A stretch of DNA of 64,000 bases from Blattamonas nauphoetae (lineage: Eukaryota; Preaxostyla; Oxymonadida). The position numbers were made by a program, and so were the translations under genes. Each line of letters opens with the position of its first letter. Within the stretch, counting starts at the first letter, position 1. Under the pieces are notes generated by a model that ran no database searches, had not been told where the DNA came from, and worked only from the letters and a program-made list of their open reading frames with translations. Positions 9,230 to 19,621 of the stretch are shown here, piece after piece. Location: NCBI GenBank assembly GCA_033064195.1, contig JARBJD010000058.1, forward strand, positions 1 through 64,000, in the 5' to 3' direction.

Positions 9230-10450
9230 TTCAAAAGTGAAAATACTCGATAACTACCGATCCGATTTCAATAATTCTTGCGGCAATCGAAAGAACGTGT
9301 CGGATATGACCTTAGATGAGAGTTTGACCAAGATCTGAGAACATCGATTTTTCTTCATTTTTTCAAGTGCACCATATGCACCAAAAAATGATATATGGCA
9401 AAAATCAATATTGTTCAAAAATTGTTGGAAAATCGTTATTATATCATGTTTGACATCCATTCTGTGAAATTTGAAGTTGATTTGACGAACAACTACTGTT
9501 TTCAAAACTTGATTTTGAAGTGTCCCGTAACTTTTTAAAAATCAACCTTAAAACCCCTCTACACAGATATATAGCCAGGGTAAATCCTCGGAAAATTAGG
9601 GACGAGTAGTCGAGTGGTAAGTGCACGTACCACTAGGCTAGGAGTCCCAGGTTCGAACCCCGGAGGAAGCAATAATTTGTCCGACGTCGGATTGCAAAAA
9701 ATGAGATAAATGTCAGAAACAGGGATCGCAACCCTGGGCCGTAGGGACTTGCCAACACACCAGGCAATAAAAACCACCAGCTTCCTCCCTCCCTAAGGTT
9801 TTGCACTTTTTTTGCCTATATGCAAAATTGAGTCCTCTATCGATTGCGCGTGATTTCGAGTCTGGATCTCTGCTCGTTGTCGAGATACGAGTGTTTTCTC
9901 AAAAGAGGTTCACTTTTTTTTCGAACTTTTTTGAACGAAGAATGACTCAGATCTCGACGAATACTCAACCGATTTTCATCTGGTTTCTTTTGATCGATGA
10001 GTCACATCGTCTTCGAGATTTTAGTTTTTGTTTCAAGAATTTTCTCATTCAGGTTCCCAAATAAGCGCCAAATTAGTCATATTGAAAAAATCAAAAAGTC
10101 GAAAAAAGTGACAAAATTTTCGAAATAAAGCAAAAATTTACTTCAAAATGGACGTTTTTCAAGAGGTCAAAATATTGGATATATTTTAAGAATTTAGGCC
10201 AAATATTGATGTCATCAAAATGTCATAAATTCCTTTTAATACAAGATTTAAAAATGGTCAATCGGAATTGACTTTCAACTTTGGTTTTCAACGATTATTG
10301 CAATCGGGTTCTCTATTCGTTCTCTATACTACTGACAAATGTGTAAACGAAAGGACGAAGTGTGATTGGTGAAAGTAGATGAAAATGTCGGATGGATGGG
10401 ATTGATCGAAACGGATTGATTATAGATACTTTGGCGGATTGATTATAGTC
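9230..10450. other. Non-coding AT-rich stretch right of the Polinton
   Basis: No convincing gene on either strand; the short frames present have biased, low-complexity composition. It holds the palindrome cluster at 9599-9790 and otherwise AT-rich DNA. It could include the right terminal region of the Polinton, but the matching left end is outside the window, so this cannot be tested here. Confidence 0.5.
9599..9790. repeat. Cluster of palindromes with tRNA-like A and B box strings
   Basis: 9599-9648 is a long hairpin: GGGAC pairs with GTCCC, TAG with CTA and AGTGGTA with TACCACT around an 8-base loop, with symmetric 3-base internal loops. It is followed by the perfect palindrome GGTTCGAACC, then TCCGACGTCGGA, then the hairpins CAGGG...CCCTG and TTGCC...GGCAA. 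GGAGGAAGC (9662-9670) pairs with GCTTCCTCC (9780-9788), enclosing about 110 bases. TAGTCGAGTGG and GGTTCGAACCC match Pol III A and B boxes at tRNA-like spacing, but no cloverleaf forms. It may be a fold-back or SINE-like unit, or an element end. Confidence 0.6.
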
Positions 10451-10454
10451 AACC

Positions 10455-10720
10455 CCATGTTTCACTAGATGTTCAGACGACATCACATGTCTGAATGCTT
10501 TTGAAAACCAACACATCACAATGGAAGATTTCTTTTTTTTATTTTTTCTCTGAATACTTCTAGACTCAACACACTAAATGACCTGATCGCTGATTTGATG
10601 AATGCTCTGCCACCACGTACAGTTCCTGAGGACGGAACGGATCACTACGCGGTGGTTGGTGAGGGAGAGGAGCACGAATGTGGGGAGTGTCCAGAAGAGG
10701 AGTTGTAAGTACCTCTGCGT
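10455..10720 (+). pseudogene. Relic gene pieces: family 3' flank and an orphan exon ending in a splice donor
   Basis: 10455-10560 matches the 3' flank of copy C (about 17640-17750), sharing ATGTTCAGA-GACATCACATG, AAAACCAACA-ATCAC and the final CTCTGAAT block. It is therefore a leftover 3' end of another family member. It is followed by an open stretch (NDLIADLMNALPPRT ... GEGEEHECGECPEEEL) that ends at a clean donor GTAAGTACC with a plausible acceptor (ATACTTCTAG) in front. No partner exon was found downstream. I take it as a truncated fragment, though a small expressed gene cannot be excluded. Confidence 0.4.
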
Positions 10721-11035
10721 CTGGAGTCGCTTCGTTGTGTGATGAGCGAGCTAGGCGGGACAGTTGGGGCTTTCAGTTCTTGATGGGTGGTGGTGTGATG
10801 GTCGGGAGGGGATTCTAAACTGGCTCTGGGTTCAGTGTGAGGGCGAGGGGTAGTGTTTTGGTCCGTTTCCTGTCGGGTATCGGCGGGTATGTGAACGTAG
10901 GAACAATGTGAGCGAATTGTGTGACCCAGTGCTTGAAAGATGACAGTGCTCCGACATAGAGGCTGGACGGTAAGGTATGAGTGAAGGAATTGCTGAGAAG
11001 GGGAAAGAAGTGAAGAATGATGGTTTGAGTCTGAT

Positions 11036-11158
11036 ATAGGGGTGGCACTAATTATTGGCGCCTCCACACAGGCCCAACAATTGCATAATCCTTCATAATT
11101 TTTACCTTTTCTCACAAACGAAACAATTCTAAGGTGTAGACAAGGAAAAACAAGAGAT
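11036..11158 (+). repeat. Left terminal inverted repeat of the 1-kb transposon
   Basis: It begins TATAGGGGTGGCACTAATTA and continues through GGCGCCTCCACACAGGCCC to the ACAAGGAAAAACAAGAGA end. Every base I compared has its complement in the right repeat. Confidence 0.9.
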
Positions 11159-11239
11159 AAAACATTACGTTCGAGAACATTGATTTGTCCTTTCAGAACA
11201 TTGCCCACTTCGAGCAAATAATGGAGAGAACAAGATAGT

Positions 11240-11772
11240 TTAGACTGAATTCTGGCGAATCAGGACAATTTCTTGACTGTCTGTCGAGGAAACTGTCGTT
11301 GGAACCCAGAAAGAAGTGATGTTGGAGAATGATTCCGTGATGTCTTTGTCGTTGATATGTTGGGTATTCATAAGTATCCTGGAAGAAAAGTTGAATAAAA
11401 CGTAATAAAAATACATTATCAGTGATGATACCTGCATTGTCTTGGTTTTGGAGGAAATTGTCTTCGGTTGACTTGACGATCATGATGATCTCGTTTCAAT
11501 TCTAGACTATACCCGCTAGTAGACGATATTCCACAGATAATCGAGGATAGACGAGTTTTCGATGCGTTATAAGCAATATCATGACTGTTTGATATGAAAA
11601 ACTGAGGAAGAGGAAAGACACACTTTCGAGACTGAACAGCTGAGATTATGGCTTTCCACTGATTCAGGTTGAAGGTGAACAGATTAAGTGTCTTGAGAAT
11701 GCGTTTTTTAATGATCAAAAGAGATCCACGATAACCAGTTAACAGAGTCTTCGAGGCTATGGTTCGGATCAA
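11240..11772 (-). CDS. Spliced ORF inside the 1-kb transposon, unknown function
   Basis: Two exons (11432-11772 and 11240-11378) are joined by a 53-base GT-AG intron (GTATCATC ... TTCCAG). The join keeps one frame and gives about 159 residues. The protein starts MIRTIASKTLLTGYRG and ends IVLIRQNSV. It has no DDE motif, zinc finger or other transposase hallmark. It is more likely a captured piece of a host gene than a transposition protein. The intron has the size and splice signals of the surrounding host genes, which supports capture from the same genome. Confidence 0.45.
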
Positions 11773-11940
11773 CTTTTTAGAATCTTTCTACCCTGCAGTC
11801 GGATGAATATTGAAGCAAAAATGTTTTCTATCCTTCCGTTTCTTCACAATAATCACTCTTATTGAAGACATACGCTCTGATCCATTCAGAAAACGGGTCT
11901 CCAACTTCACGATACATGAGTTCAACTTCCGATTTTTTGT

Positions 11941-12063
11941 CTCTTGTTTTTCCTTGTCTACACCTTAGAATTGTTTCGTTTGTGAGAAAAGGTAAAAATT
12001 ATGAAGGATTATGCAATTGTTGGGCCTGTGTGGAGGCGCCAATAATTAGTGCCACCCCTATAA
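11941..12063 (-). repeat. Right terminal inverted repeat of the 1-kb transposon
   Basis: Reverse complement of the left repeat, ending GTGCCACCCCTATA at 12063. The sequence after it rejoins the region homologous to copy B. Confidence 0.9.
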
Positions 12064-12189
12064 CGATTTGTTATGGCGCGATCAAAATCATCATTCATGC
12101 ACTCAAGTCCTCAACAAGTGTGATCATTCTTCTCTCTCCCATGATACCCATATTCTTCCGTTTTATCTCTTTCAATACTCCATTTTCAG

Positions 12190-13644
12190 AATATCTCTCA
12201 ATTCAGCGAACAAGAAGATATTGATTCGAACGTTTGTTTCTTTCTCTTCTACATCACTCACATTGTGTTCCCCTTCGACCATATATTCCCCAGACCCGAC
12301 CAACAATGGAGTCAGTGTTAGAATGGCTGAGTGATTCATCTGTCCATCCAAGAAACAAAGTGGACCCATTTCAATGGTTCCACGTTCCCACCCTCCTCAC
12401 AACCCAAATCCGACCGGAACAACAACATCAACAGGATGAACGTGAATGTGAACAGCAAAATGAAGACCAAAATGATGGTCAAGACGATGGACAAGATGAA
12501 GAACAGAACGACGAACATGAAGAAGCCTGCCAAAATGACCAACACACTCCGCTGGCAGAAGACAACAACCAGCTGCTCTCCCGACTCCTCCAAAGAATCG
12601 CCACATTCCTCGACGAGTGCTTCGATTCCAACACGCCAATCCCAAACAAGCGTCGTCTCCACTCTTCGCTCTCGCAACTCGCCCAGTCTCGGACCCTCGC
12701 TCGATCAGTAGTGAGAGATGTGGAGAAGTGTGTGGCGGCTCTGAAGGGAGTGAATGAAAGCCCGCTTGTGGTTGTGGAAACATGGCAGCTGGACGAGATG
12801 GAATCGATGGCTCGAACGATGGCAGCGCAGAAAGAGCAGCTTGCTCGTCAAAGTGAGCTGGAGCGAGAAGCTGAAATGTTACGTGCCGACAAGCAAACCT
12901 TCATCTCTGACATTCTCTCTCTCCAGCGAGAGAAGGAGGAGACACAACAAGCGAACGAGCAACTCCGAAATGAGTTAACGAACAAGAAAGAGACACTGAA
13001 TGAAACAGACAAGCTGTGGACTCGAGCACAGCAGACCATCGAACGACTGAAGATGGACGTTACAGACAAAGAGCAGTTCCTCATCCCGTCCGACATCATC
13101 GTGGCGTTCAGTCCGTCGCACTTCAGAGTGAGTGGATCAACTGTCACACAACTGATGGGGAGCTGGACTGGTTGTTTCACAAGAGCTGTCTCGAACGGCA
13201 TTCATCGACTGTCGATCCGAAATGTGGCGACGAAAGTGAGTGTGTTCTTCTCTTCGTCACATCTTGGTTCTTCCTTCTCGTTCAGTGATTGGTGTGCTGG
13301 ATGCAATGGAGTTTCCCAAGCATCTCACAAAGTCTGTTTATGATTCTCCAAAAGCAGCGCTGATGTACAACACTGGAGAACTCTACTCGGCTGGGGGTGT
13401 GCAAGCCTCCAGCACGAAACCTCAGCCTGGACAAGAGTTCTGGGCGGAGGCTGATTTGGAGAACAGAACAGTCCACTTCTTCGTCGACGGTGTCCAACAG
13501 CCACACCACTTCACCAACATTCCTGTCCCTCTCGTCTTCGCTCTTGATGTCTGCTCGCCAGGCGTTCAAATTGAGATCTTGGCGTGGGAAGAGTTGAAGG
13601 AGTCGCATGTGACGTCGCCTGGAATTGGACACGCTTTGAGATAA
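12190..13644 (+). CDS. Coiled-coil/SPRY family protein, copy A
   Basis: Exons are 12190-12231 (14 codons in frame, possibly part of the leader), an exon starting near 12294 with the first ATG at 12306, and 13286-13644. The last intron (13240-13285, GTGTGTTC ... GTTCAG) matches that of copy B. The protein starts MESVLEWLSDSSVHPRNK, then has an acidic Q/N/D/E-rich stretch (about residues 40-75), a helical block (LLQRIATFLDECFD), a long coiled coil (about 160-270) and a C-terminal SPRY/B30.2-like domain (FRVSGSTVTQLMGSW ... NRTVHFFVDGVQQPHHF). SPRY domains bind proteins. The transposon at 11036-12063 lies in its upstream region. The true start may be further upstream. Confidence 0.65.
12540..12909 (+). 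repeat. 370-base block identical to part of copy B
   Basis: This stretch of copy A appears identical, base for base, to the reverse complement of 14707-15076, while flanking coding sequence has diverged clearly. It covers the helical block and the first half of the coiled coil. Confidence 0.85.
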
Positions 13645-13962
13645 ACCGGATTCCTTTCATTGCTTGATTTCTTTACACATCTCACCGATTCAACTCGCGA
13701 TTCCGACATTGCTTCTTCTTGACTTGGGTATGCCCAGAAACTGTTTTGATGAAAGCTCTCTGTGGTGTCTTTACTCATGTTTTCTTCGTATCTCAATCAC
13801 CATCTATCAATATCGAGTCGAATGGTGACGAATTGAGATCATCGATCAGAACTCTCGTTCCGTCTGAGTGTTACAGTCATCGGCTTCGAGTACAAGATCG
13901 ACAGTTGAGCAAGAGTGTTCAGGAAACGACTTCAGAAGAAAGAATTGGCAAGTGGAGATGAA
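13645..13962. other. Gap between convergent copies A and B
   Basis: The 3' ends of copies A and B face each other across about 320 bases. I see no gene or clear repeat here, only ordinary composition. Confidence 0.5.
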
Positions 13963-15333
13963 TTATCCCAAATTGTGTCCAGTTCCTTCAAATGTCACGT
14001 GAGATTGCGTCTCTCCCCAAAACGTGATCTCTATCGGAACATCTTTGTCGATGGTGTCGATTGCGAAGACGAGAGGGACAGGAATGTTGGTGAAGTGGTG
14101 TGGCTGCTGGACACGGTCGACAAAGAAGTGGACTGTCCTCTCCTCCAAATCTGCCTCGACTGACCATTCCTGGAATTTCTGCGGGGCTGTGTTCTGAACA
14201 AGCCTTTTGCCAGCCGACCAGAGATGCCCGTCCTGTTTGTGCATCATCGCTGCTTTTGGCGAACCATGCAGTCGTGATGCGAGATGATTCGGACACTCAG
14301 CGGGATCACACACACCAATCGCTGAACGAGAAGAAAGAACAGACAAGAAACGTGAAGAAGAGAACGAACACACAGATTTCGCTCGTTCCAAAATTCCGGA
14401 TCGACAGGCGGTGAATGCCAGTTGAGACAGGTTTCGTGAAGCAGCTGCCCCAACTCCCGCTGACGTTGGCAACATACGATCCACTCAGTTTGAAACAATC
14501 TGGACTGAAAGTGACAATGAAATCAGACGCCACAATTGGTTGGGATCGTGCAGTGAGTTTGGCTTCCATCCGATCGAAGAGCTGTTTGGCTTGAATCAGA
14601 CTCCTCTCCTTCGTTTCCAATGTCGAAGTTGTGGTTTCCAAGTCACTTCGCAACAGTTCATTCTCTTGTCGAGCTTTCTTCTGCTTTCGTCTCAGAGTGT
14701 CGACAACAGAGATGAAGGTTTGCTTGTCGGCACGTAACATTTCAGCTTCTCGCTCCAGCTCACTTTGACGAGCAAGCTGCTCTTTCTGCGCTGCCATCGT
14801 TCGAGCCATCGATTCCATCTCGTCCAGCTGCCATGTTTCCACAACCACAAGCGGGCTTTCATTCACTCCCTTCAGAGCCGCCACACACTTCTCCACATCT
14901 CTCACTACTGATCGAGCGAGGGTCCGAGACTGGGCGAGTTGCGAGAGCGAAGAGTGGAGACGACGCTTGTTTGGGATTGGCGTGTTGGAATCGAAGCACT
15001 CGTCGAGGAATGTGGCGATTCTTTGGAGGAGTCGGGAGAGCAGCTGGTTGTTGTCTTCTGCCAGCGGAGTGTGTTGTTCATCGTGGTCACCGTGTAGTTG
15101 ACCTTCGTGTGATTGTATTTGGATTGTGAGGAGAGTGGGAATTTGTGTCCAGTTAAATCACTTGACTTTGGTTTTGGGAGGGATTGAAGAATCGCTCAAC
15201 CACTCCAACACTGACACAATTGTTGGATGATTCTGCGGAATAGACAATTGAAGGAGAACACAGTGTGACTGATGCAGAAGAGAAAGAAACAGACGATTGA
15301 ATCAACTTCTTGTTCGTCGAAGTCAGAGATATT
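13963..15333 (-). pseudogene. Coiled-coil/SPRY family protein, copy B, with an in-frame stop
   Basis: Same architecture as copy A on the other strand. Exon pieces are 15295-15333, 14374-15232 and 13963-14321, with a 52-base intron 14322-14373. The N-terminal segment (VSVLEWLSDSSIPPKTK) is conserved, but TGA at 15158-15160 interrupts it where copy A reads VDPFQW as KVK-stop-FNW. Downstream, the coiled coil and the SPRY-like domain (RTVHFFVDRVQQPHHF) are open and well preserved. No ATG follows the stop before the coiled coil. It is either a recent pseudogene or starts within the shortened frame. The 370-base identity to copy A suggests gene conversion. Confidence 0.6.
14707..15076 (-). repeat. 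370-base block identical to part of copy A
   Basis: Inverted partner of 12540-12909. Identity starts at CAACACACTCCGCTGG and stops sharply after TTCATCTCTG on the coding strand. Confidence 0.85.
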
Positions 15334-15862
15334 CTGAGTATCCAGAAAGGAAAAATATGAAATGGAAAAACATGGGTATCATGGGAGAGAGAAGAATGAT
15401 CACACTTGTTGAGGAGTTGAGTGCATGAATGATGATTTTGATCGTGCCATAACAAATTGAAATCCACCTCAAATCATCATTCTTCACTTCTTTCCCCTCT
15501 CAACTGTTCGTCACTGTTTTACTTACGGTCCAGCCTCATCGTCGACTATATGCAGTTTTCTACGCGCTAGGTCGTGAATTTCTGATCGAATCGATTTGTG
15601 AAGCTTAATGTGTCTGACCAGATGGTTTACTTGTTTTTTTCACCTCGGAAACTCTTTCTGCTCCAATCTTGATTGGCACTATGACTCCTTTCCAGTGAGA
15701 ATTTCACTTCTCTGAAGAGGTATCTCGGTGACACTTTTTGTTGTGGTTGGATCAAACTATTCCGACATGTTTGCAGAACCTCACCAGGTGTGATCCATCT
15801 CCCCTCTATCACACTATTCTTTTTCTTTGATCTCCATCTCTTTCATCACTGGATATCCTCAG
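15334..15862. other. Divergent upstream region of copies B and C
   Basis: Copies B and C point away from each other here. The B side matches the upstream region of copy A, including a conserved GAGGCTGGAC followed by GTAAG, probably a 5' exon end with its splice donor. No separate gene is seen. Confidence 0.45.
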
Positions 15863-17597
15863 AATATCTCGAAAATCGACGACAAAGATGAAACGGTATG
15901 TGGCGTGTTTTGTCACTTGATCATCGCTCCAATCTCATTTTATCCCTCATCAATCCATTCCCCAGAATCTCCAAACAATTGAGTCAGTACTTGAATGGCT
16001 GAGTGATTCGTCAGTCCATCCAAGAAACAAAGTAAACTCTTTCCAATGGTTCCACATTCCCACCCTCCTCACAACCCACATCCAACCACAACAAGATCAA
16101 CAAGTTGAACAACACCAACCACCAGTAGAACATAACAATGAAGTGCTGTCACAGCTTCTTCAACGTATCGCCACATTCCTCGACGAATGTTTCGATTCCC
16201 ACACTCAAATCCCAAACAAACGACTCCTCCGCTCTTCTCTCTCCCAACTTGCCCAATGTCACACCCTCGACCCCAAAATCAAGCGAAAGACAAGCCAATG
16301 CTTGACATCATTGGAGTCGATTGAAGATGGCCCATTTGCAGTTGTCAGAACATCACAGCTCGATGTGATGGAATCGAATGATCGAACAATCGCTGGATTG
16401 AAAGAACAGATTGCTCATCACACTCAGATTAAACGAGAAGTGGAAATGTTGCGAGCTGACAAGAAAGCCCTCATGACCGACAACAATGATCTCCGGAAAG
16501 AGAGGACCCAGTTCCTCTCCGTCGTCAGTTCACTCCAGCGAGAGAATGAGCAGCTCCGAAGTAAGTTGCCGAGGGAGACGCTGAACTTTGAAGATGATCC
16601 AGAATCCCCTCTCTTCTTGAACTGGTATCCAAATGATCCATTCACAGTCGATTCTTGTTCACGAGCGTTCTTGTCTCTTGTTTCGATGGTCAGAAATGGA
16701 TACAAGTTTGAGGGAAGGCTTCCTCACCGCGCATCTTTCTTCTTGGAATCCCTCAACATGAAACTCAACCAATCAAACTTTCTCAACAATTTCTTGAGAA
16801 CCATCGGGCAATACTCCACAGACCCCGCTGCATTGTTTGTGGATTCAGTGACTACTCTCTTGACTTCACCCAATCTGCCGATCCTCAGGGAAGTTCTGCT
16901 GCTCACTTCTCAATGCCTCAAATCTTGTTCATTGTCAAATCTACTGGCCATTGTCTTGTGCAAACTCATTCCCAGAATCCTTTCAACACCTTGCCTGATA
17001 GATCTTTCATTGGTCGAGGATAAGCACAACATGAACGACATCGTGTCAATCTTTCGAAGATGCGTCGATCTCTCCTCACCCGGTTCTGTTCAATCCCTCT
17101 CCGCCACATCCGATGTTGGTCCTGACTCAGTCGGAGATGTGGTGCTTCATGAAGTGCTGATCCCGATCAAACCGTCTCTCGTCCAGATCTTTCACAATCG
17201 TCGTCTCTTGTCGTTAGATGATCGATGCGAGAATACACTGGACTTACTCTCCGATATCTTTGAAATGAGTGCATTCCACCAACAGACACTGGATTTCATT
17301 TGTTCCTCTCCCATCCCGATGATCTTCCCATCCCTTCTCTCAAAAGTGGAAGACCAAGGCACCCATCACTTCGTTATCTCACTCATATCCGACGATATCC
17401 ACAAAAGGAGTATGGATGGAGCCGAAATGGTGGACAGAGAGAGAATCGTGTTGCAGACACTGGAACAGGAAGGGTTCGGAAATCATCTCGAACGGATCCT
17501 GTTTCGCACCAAATCACTGGAAGATGATCACGATGTGAGGTTTTCTCCATTCGAAACCATGAACGGATTGGGAATGAACTGCAGTCGGCCTCGATAG
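15863..17597 (+). CDS. Family protein copy C: shared head with an armadillo-like tail
   Basis: Exons are 15863-15895 (11 codons) and 15966-17597, joined by a 70-base intron (GTATGTGG ... CCCCAG). The head (ESVLEWLSDSSVHPRNK, LLQRIATFLDECFD, coiled coil) matches copies A and B. After about residue 200 the tail differs. Instead of SPRY it has about 340 residues of helical repeats (ESPLFLNWYPNDPFTVDS ... CLKSCSLSNLLAIVLCKLIP ... DVVLHEVLIPIKPSLVQI) resembling ARM/HEAT folds, a tail I associate with oxymonad hypothetical proteins. No ATG lies in the visible 5' frame, so the start is on an unseen upstream exon or further in. Confidence 0.6.
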
Positions 17598-17883
17598 ATG
17601 ACTTGGGACATCAAAAGAACTCTGTCACCCACATCCCACATTTCACTCCATGTTCAGATGACATCACATGCCAGAATAATTCTGAAAACCAACAAATCAC
17701 CATGAAATAGTTCTCTTTTTTCTTTTTTTCTCTGAATCCTTGAAAGAAAGTTAATATCATGAAAAGATCGTTTTTTCAAAATCCAATTTTGAAATATTGC
17801 TTGTTTCTTGCTCTATTGTTGTCTAAAAAAAACAATGGGGAGCTCTCAGCGCCTCGGAATACGACCTTCTCAGATTTGTAACC

Positions 17884-19515
17884 ATGGCGAGCGAAGGCAC
17901 AGAGATGAAAGTATTCGAACGTGAGCTCGAAGATACAGATGCACTCGATCTCATCCGAGACGATGACGATGATCCCAAAGGTCAAACAGGTATTCCATTT
18001 CTCTCCTTCAGTACCAATATTTCATCAGAAATTGGTGACTTTGTTGCATTTGGTACAGTTGTCAACGCCATTGTTGGGACAGGCTTCTTTGGTCTGCAAT
18101 TTTCACTTCATTCATTCACATCTTCTTCTCTCCTGTAGCTGTACCTCACACATTCAAACATGCTGGAATGATCTTCTCCATCATCCTTATTTCATTTTGT
18201 TCGATCTTTTCCATCCTTGCTGCTCTCTGGGTTTGACCTCATCACTCGTTCTCATCTTCTTCAGACTCTGGAGATGACCTCTCGGGCCAGAGGTTGGGAT
18301 TTTGCAAAACGACATAATATCCGTCACAAAGCTGAGATGAACAAAATGACTTTCCACCAAATCGAATACACCGGCGTCGGCAAAATCTTCGCCGGGCGTG
18401 GGGGTGCCATCTTTGTGCAGGTTGTCATGAGTCTCTACGCATTCGGCTCGTTGTGGGCGTACTGTTCTATGTTTGCTTCAACCGGGGCCAACCTTGTCCA
18501 GCGCTACTTCTTTATGGCAAAGCAGGAGTGCATCGTCGAGAACGTCCATACTGACGAATGCCACATGAGTTATGAACTCTGCCTTCTTATCTTTGCGTTC
18601 ATTGTCCTTGCGGTGGAGATCTTCGGCATGGGGGCGCTTGCTCACTTCCAGATGTTCTTCACTGTCTATCGATTCGTTGCGTTTGGCCTCATCATCGTCT
18701 CGTGCTTCATTTCACTTGGATTTAACGGAGCGTACTGGATCAAGGACTCCACAGACCCTCTCAACCCCAGTCCGCCTTGGTACGCCTTCCAAATGAATTA
18801 CTTTGATGGGCTCTTCTCGGCTGCCTCGTTTGCTCTTCTCTGCTGCTACAATCTCCCCAACGTTCTTACGCCGATGAAGAAAGGGAAGAAGAACGCCGGC
18901 AAGGTCGTCACCGCTGCCATCATCATCTGCGGTGTGTTGTACATCGGCGTTGCCTCCCTTGTGTCGCTCACCCTTGGTGATGATGTCCTCCAGTTTGTCA
19001 TCCTGAATTGGGCCAACTTTGGAACCAAAGGCTTCTACCGTCCGTCTCAGCTGAACGGAACAAGCGCCCCATCGAATTGGTTCAGCACACTCATCAAGCT
19101 GATCATTATGCTCTTCCCGATGATGAACCTCATCTCCTCTTTCCCGCTTGTTGCAGGGACGGCTGCCTTTAATCTTTATTCCACCTTCCCTCAAACATGG
19201 AAAGACCGCCTCGGAGATGTGGGTTCGCTGATCTTCAAATACGTCGTCTCTTTGGTCCCGTTCATCCTCGCTGCTTTCTTCTCCTCGCTCGGCCTGATCA
19301 TCAAGTTCTGCGGCCTCTTCTCCATTTTCTTGGGCTGCTTCATTCCCGCCTTCTTTGAGTGGTTCAGCCGCCGAAAAACGCGAAATGAGAAGAAGACCCC
19401 GTACGACGGATGGTGGTCGCACACCTGGCTGGTGATTGTGGCGTTGCTGTACGGAGGATTTGCCTTTGTCTACAACATCATTCTTTTTGTTATGTCTGCT
19501 ATAAAAGGGAACTAA
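17884..19515 (+). CDS. Amino acid transporter, AAAP/SLC36-38-like
   Basis: Exons are 17884-18091, 18139-18230 and 18265-19515 (introns of 47 and 34 bases), giving about 516 residues. An acidic cytosolic N-terminus (LEDTDALDLIRDDDDD) is followed by TM1 with VAFGTVVNAIVGTGFF, the unwound-helix signature of this fold (NxxGxGxx). About ten more membrane helices follow, with LEMTSRARGWDFAKRHN after TM2, a pattern typical of the Aa_trans family. It likely moves neutral amino acids across the plasma or a lysosome-like membrane. GC-rich third positions contrast with the flanking family genes. Substrate cannot be read from the sequence. Confidence 0.75.
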
Positions 19516-19621
19516 TCTTCATTTGGATAAACAATTCACGGTGAATATTTGATGGCTATCTTCGGAAATTCAAATGAACAGTTACGTGAAGTGTGTCAAT
19601 GAAGAAAAACATAAACAAAGA

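Larger units (their letters stand above)
1..9230 (-). mobile_element. Polinton/Maverick element, left part outside window
   Basis: The family call rests on a retroviral-type integrase, a protein-primed family B DNA polymerase and an A32-like packaging ATPase lying together, the diagnostic gene set of Polintons. Most genes read leftward; the ATPase reads rightward. Capsid and protease genes are not in the window and presumably lie to the left. I found no terminal repeat, so the right edge (about 9.2 kb) is set by the last ORF and is uncertain. The large integrase and polymerase frames are open throughout, which suggests a fairly young copy. The ATPase looks broken (about one break). Overall the visible part is nearly whole. 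Confidence 0.9.
11036..12063. mobile_element. TA-flanked inverted-repeat DNA transposon carrying a spliced ORF
   Basis: The element is about 1.03 kb, bounded by apparently perfect inverted repeats of about 123 bases (TATAGGGGTGGCACTAATTA ... and its reverse complement). Both ends are flanked by TA, the usual Tc1/mariner target duplication. Comparison with copy B proves the insertion: copy A has the conserved upstream sequence GAAGAATGATGGTTTGAG before the element and GATTTGTTATGG after it, whereas copy B (minus strand, about 15450-15490) has the two parts adjacent. No transposase is encoded, so it is non-autonomous. The near-identical repeats imply recent movement. Confidence 0.88.

Noticed and set aside
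9600-9672. tRNA gene suggested by A and B box strings at correct spacing
   Set aside because: Neither acceptor stem, D stem nor anticodon loop (no T33) can form; the sequence instead folds as a long hairpin plus a palindrome.
12397-15129. Matching frames containing GSETGRVARAKSG on opposite strands at copies A and B
   Set aside because: Antisense shadows of the identical 370-base coding block, not independent genes.
17999-18020. Possible 22-base intron (GTATTCC ... CTTCAG) in the amino acid transporter
   Set aside because: Removing it breaks the frame, while reading through keeps the N-terminus in phase with the first TM segment.
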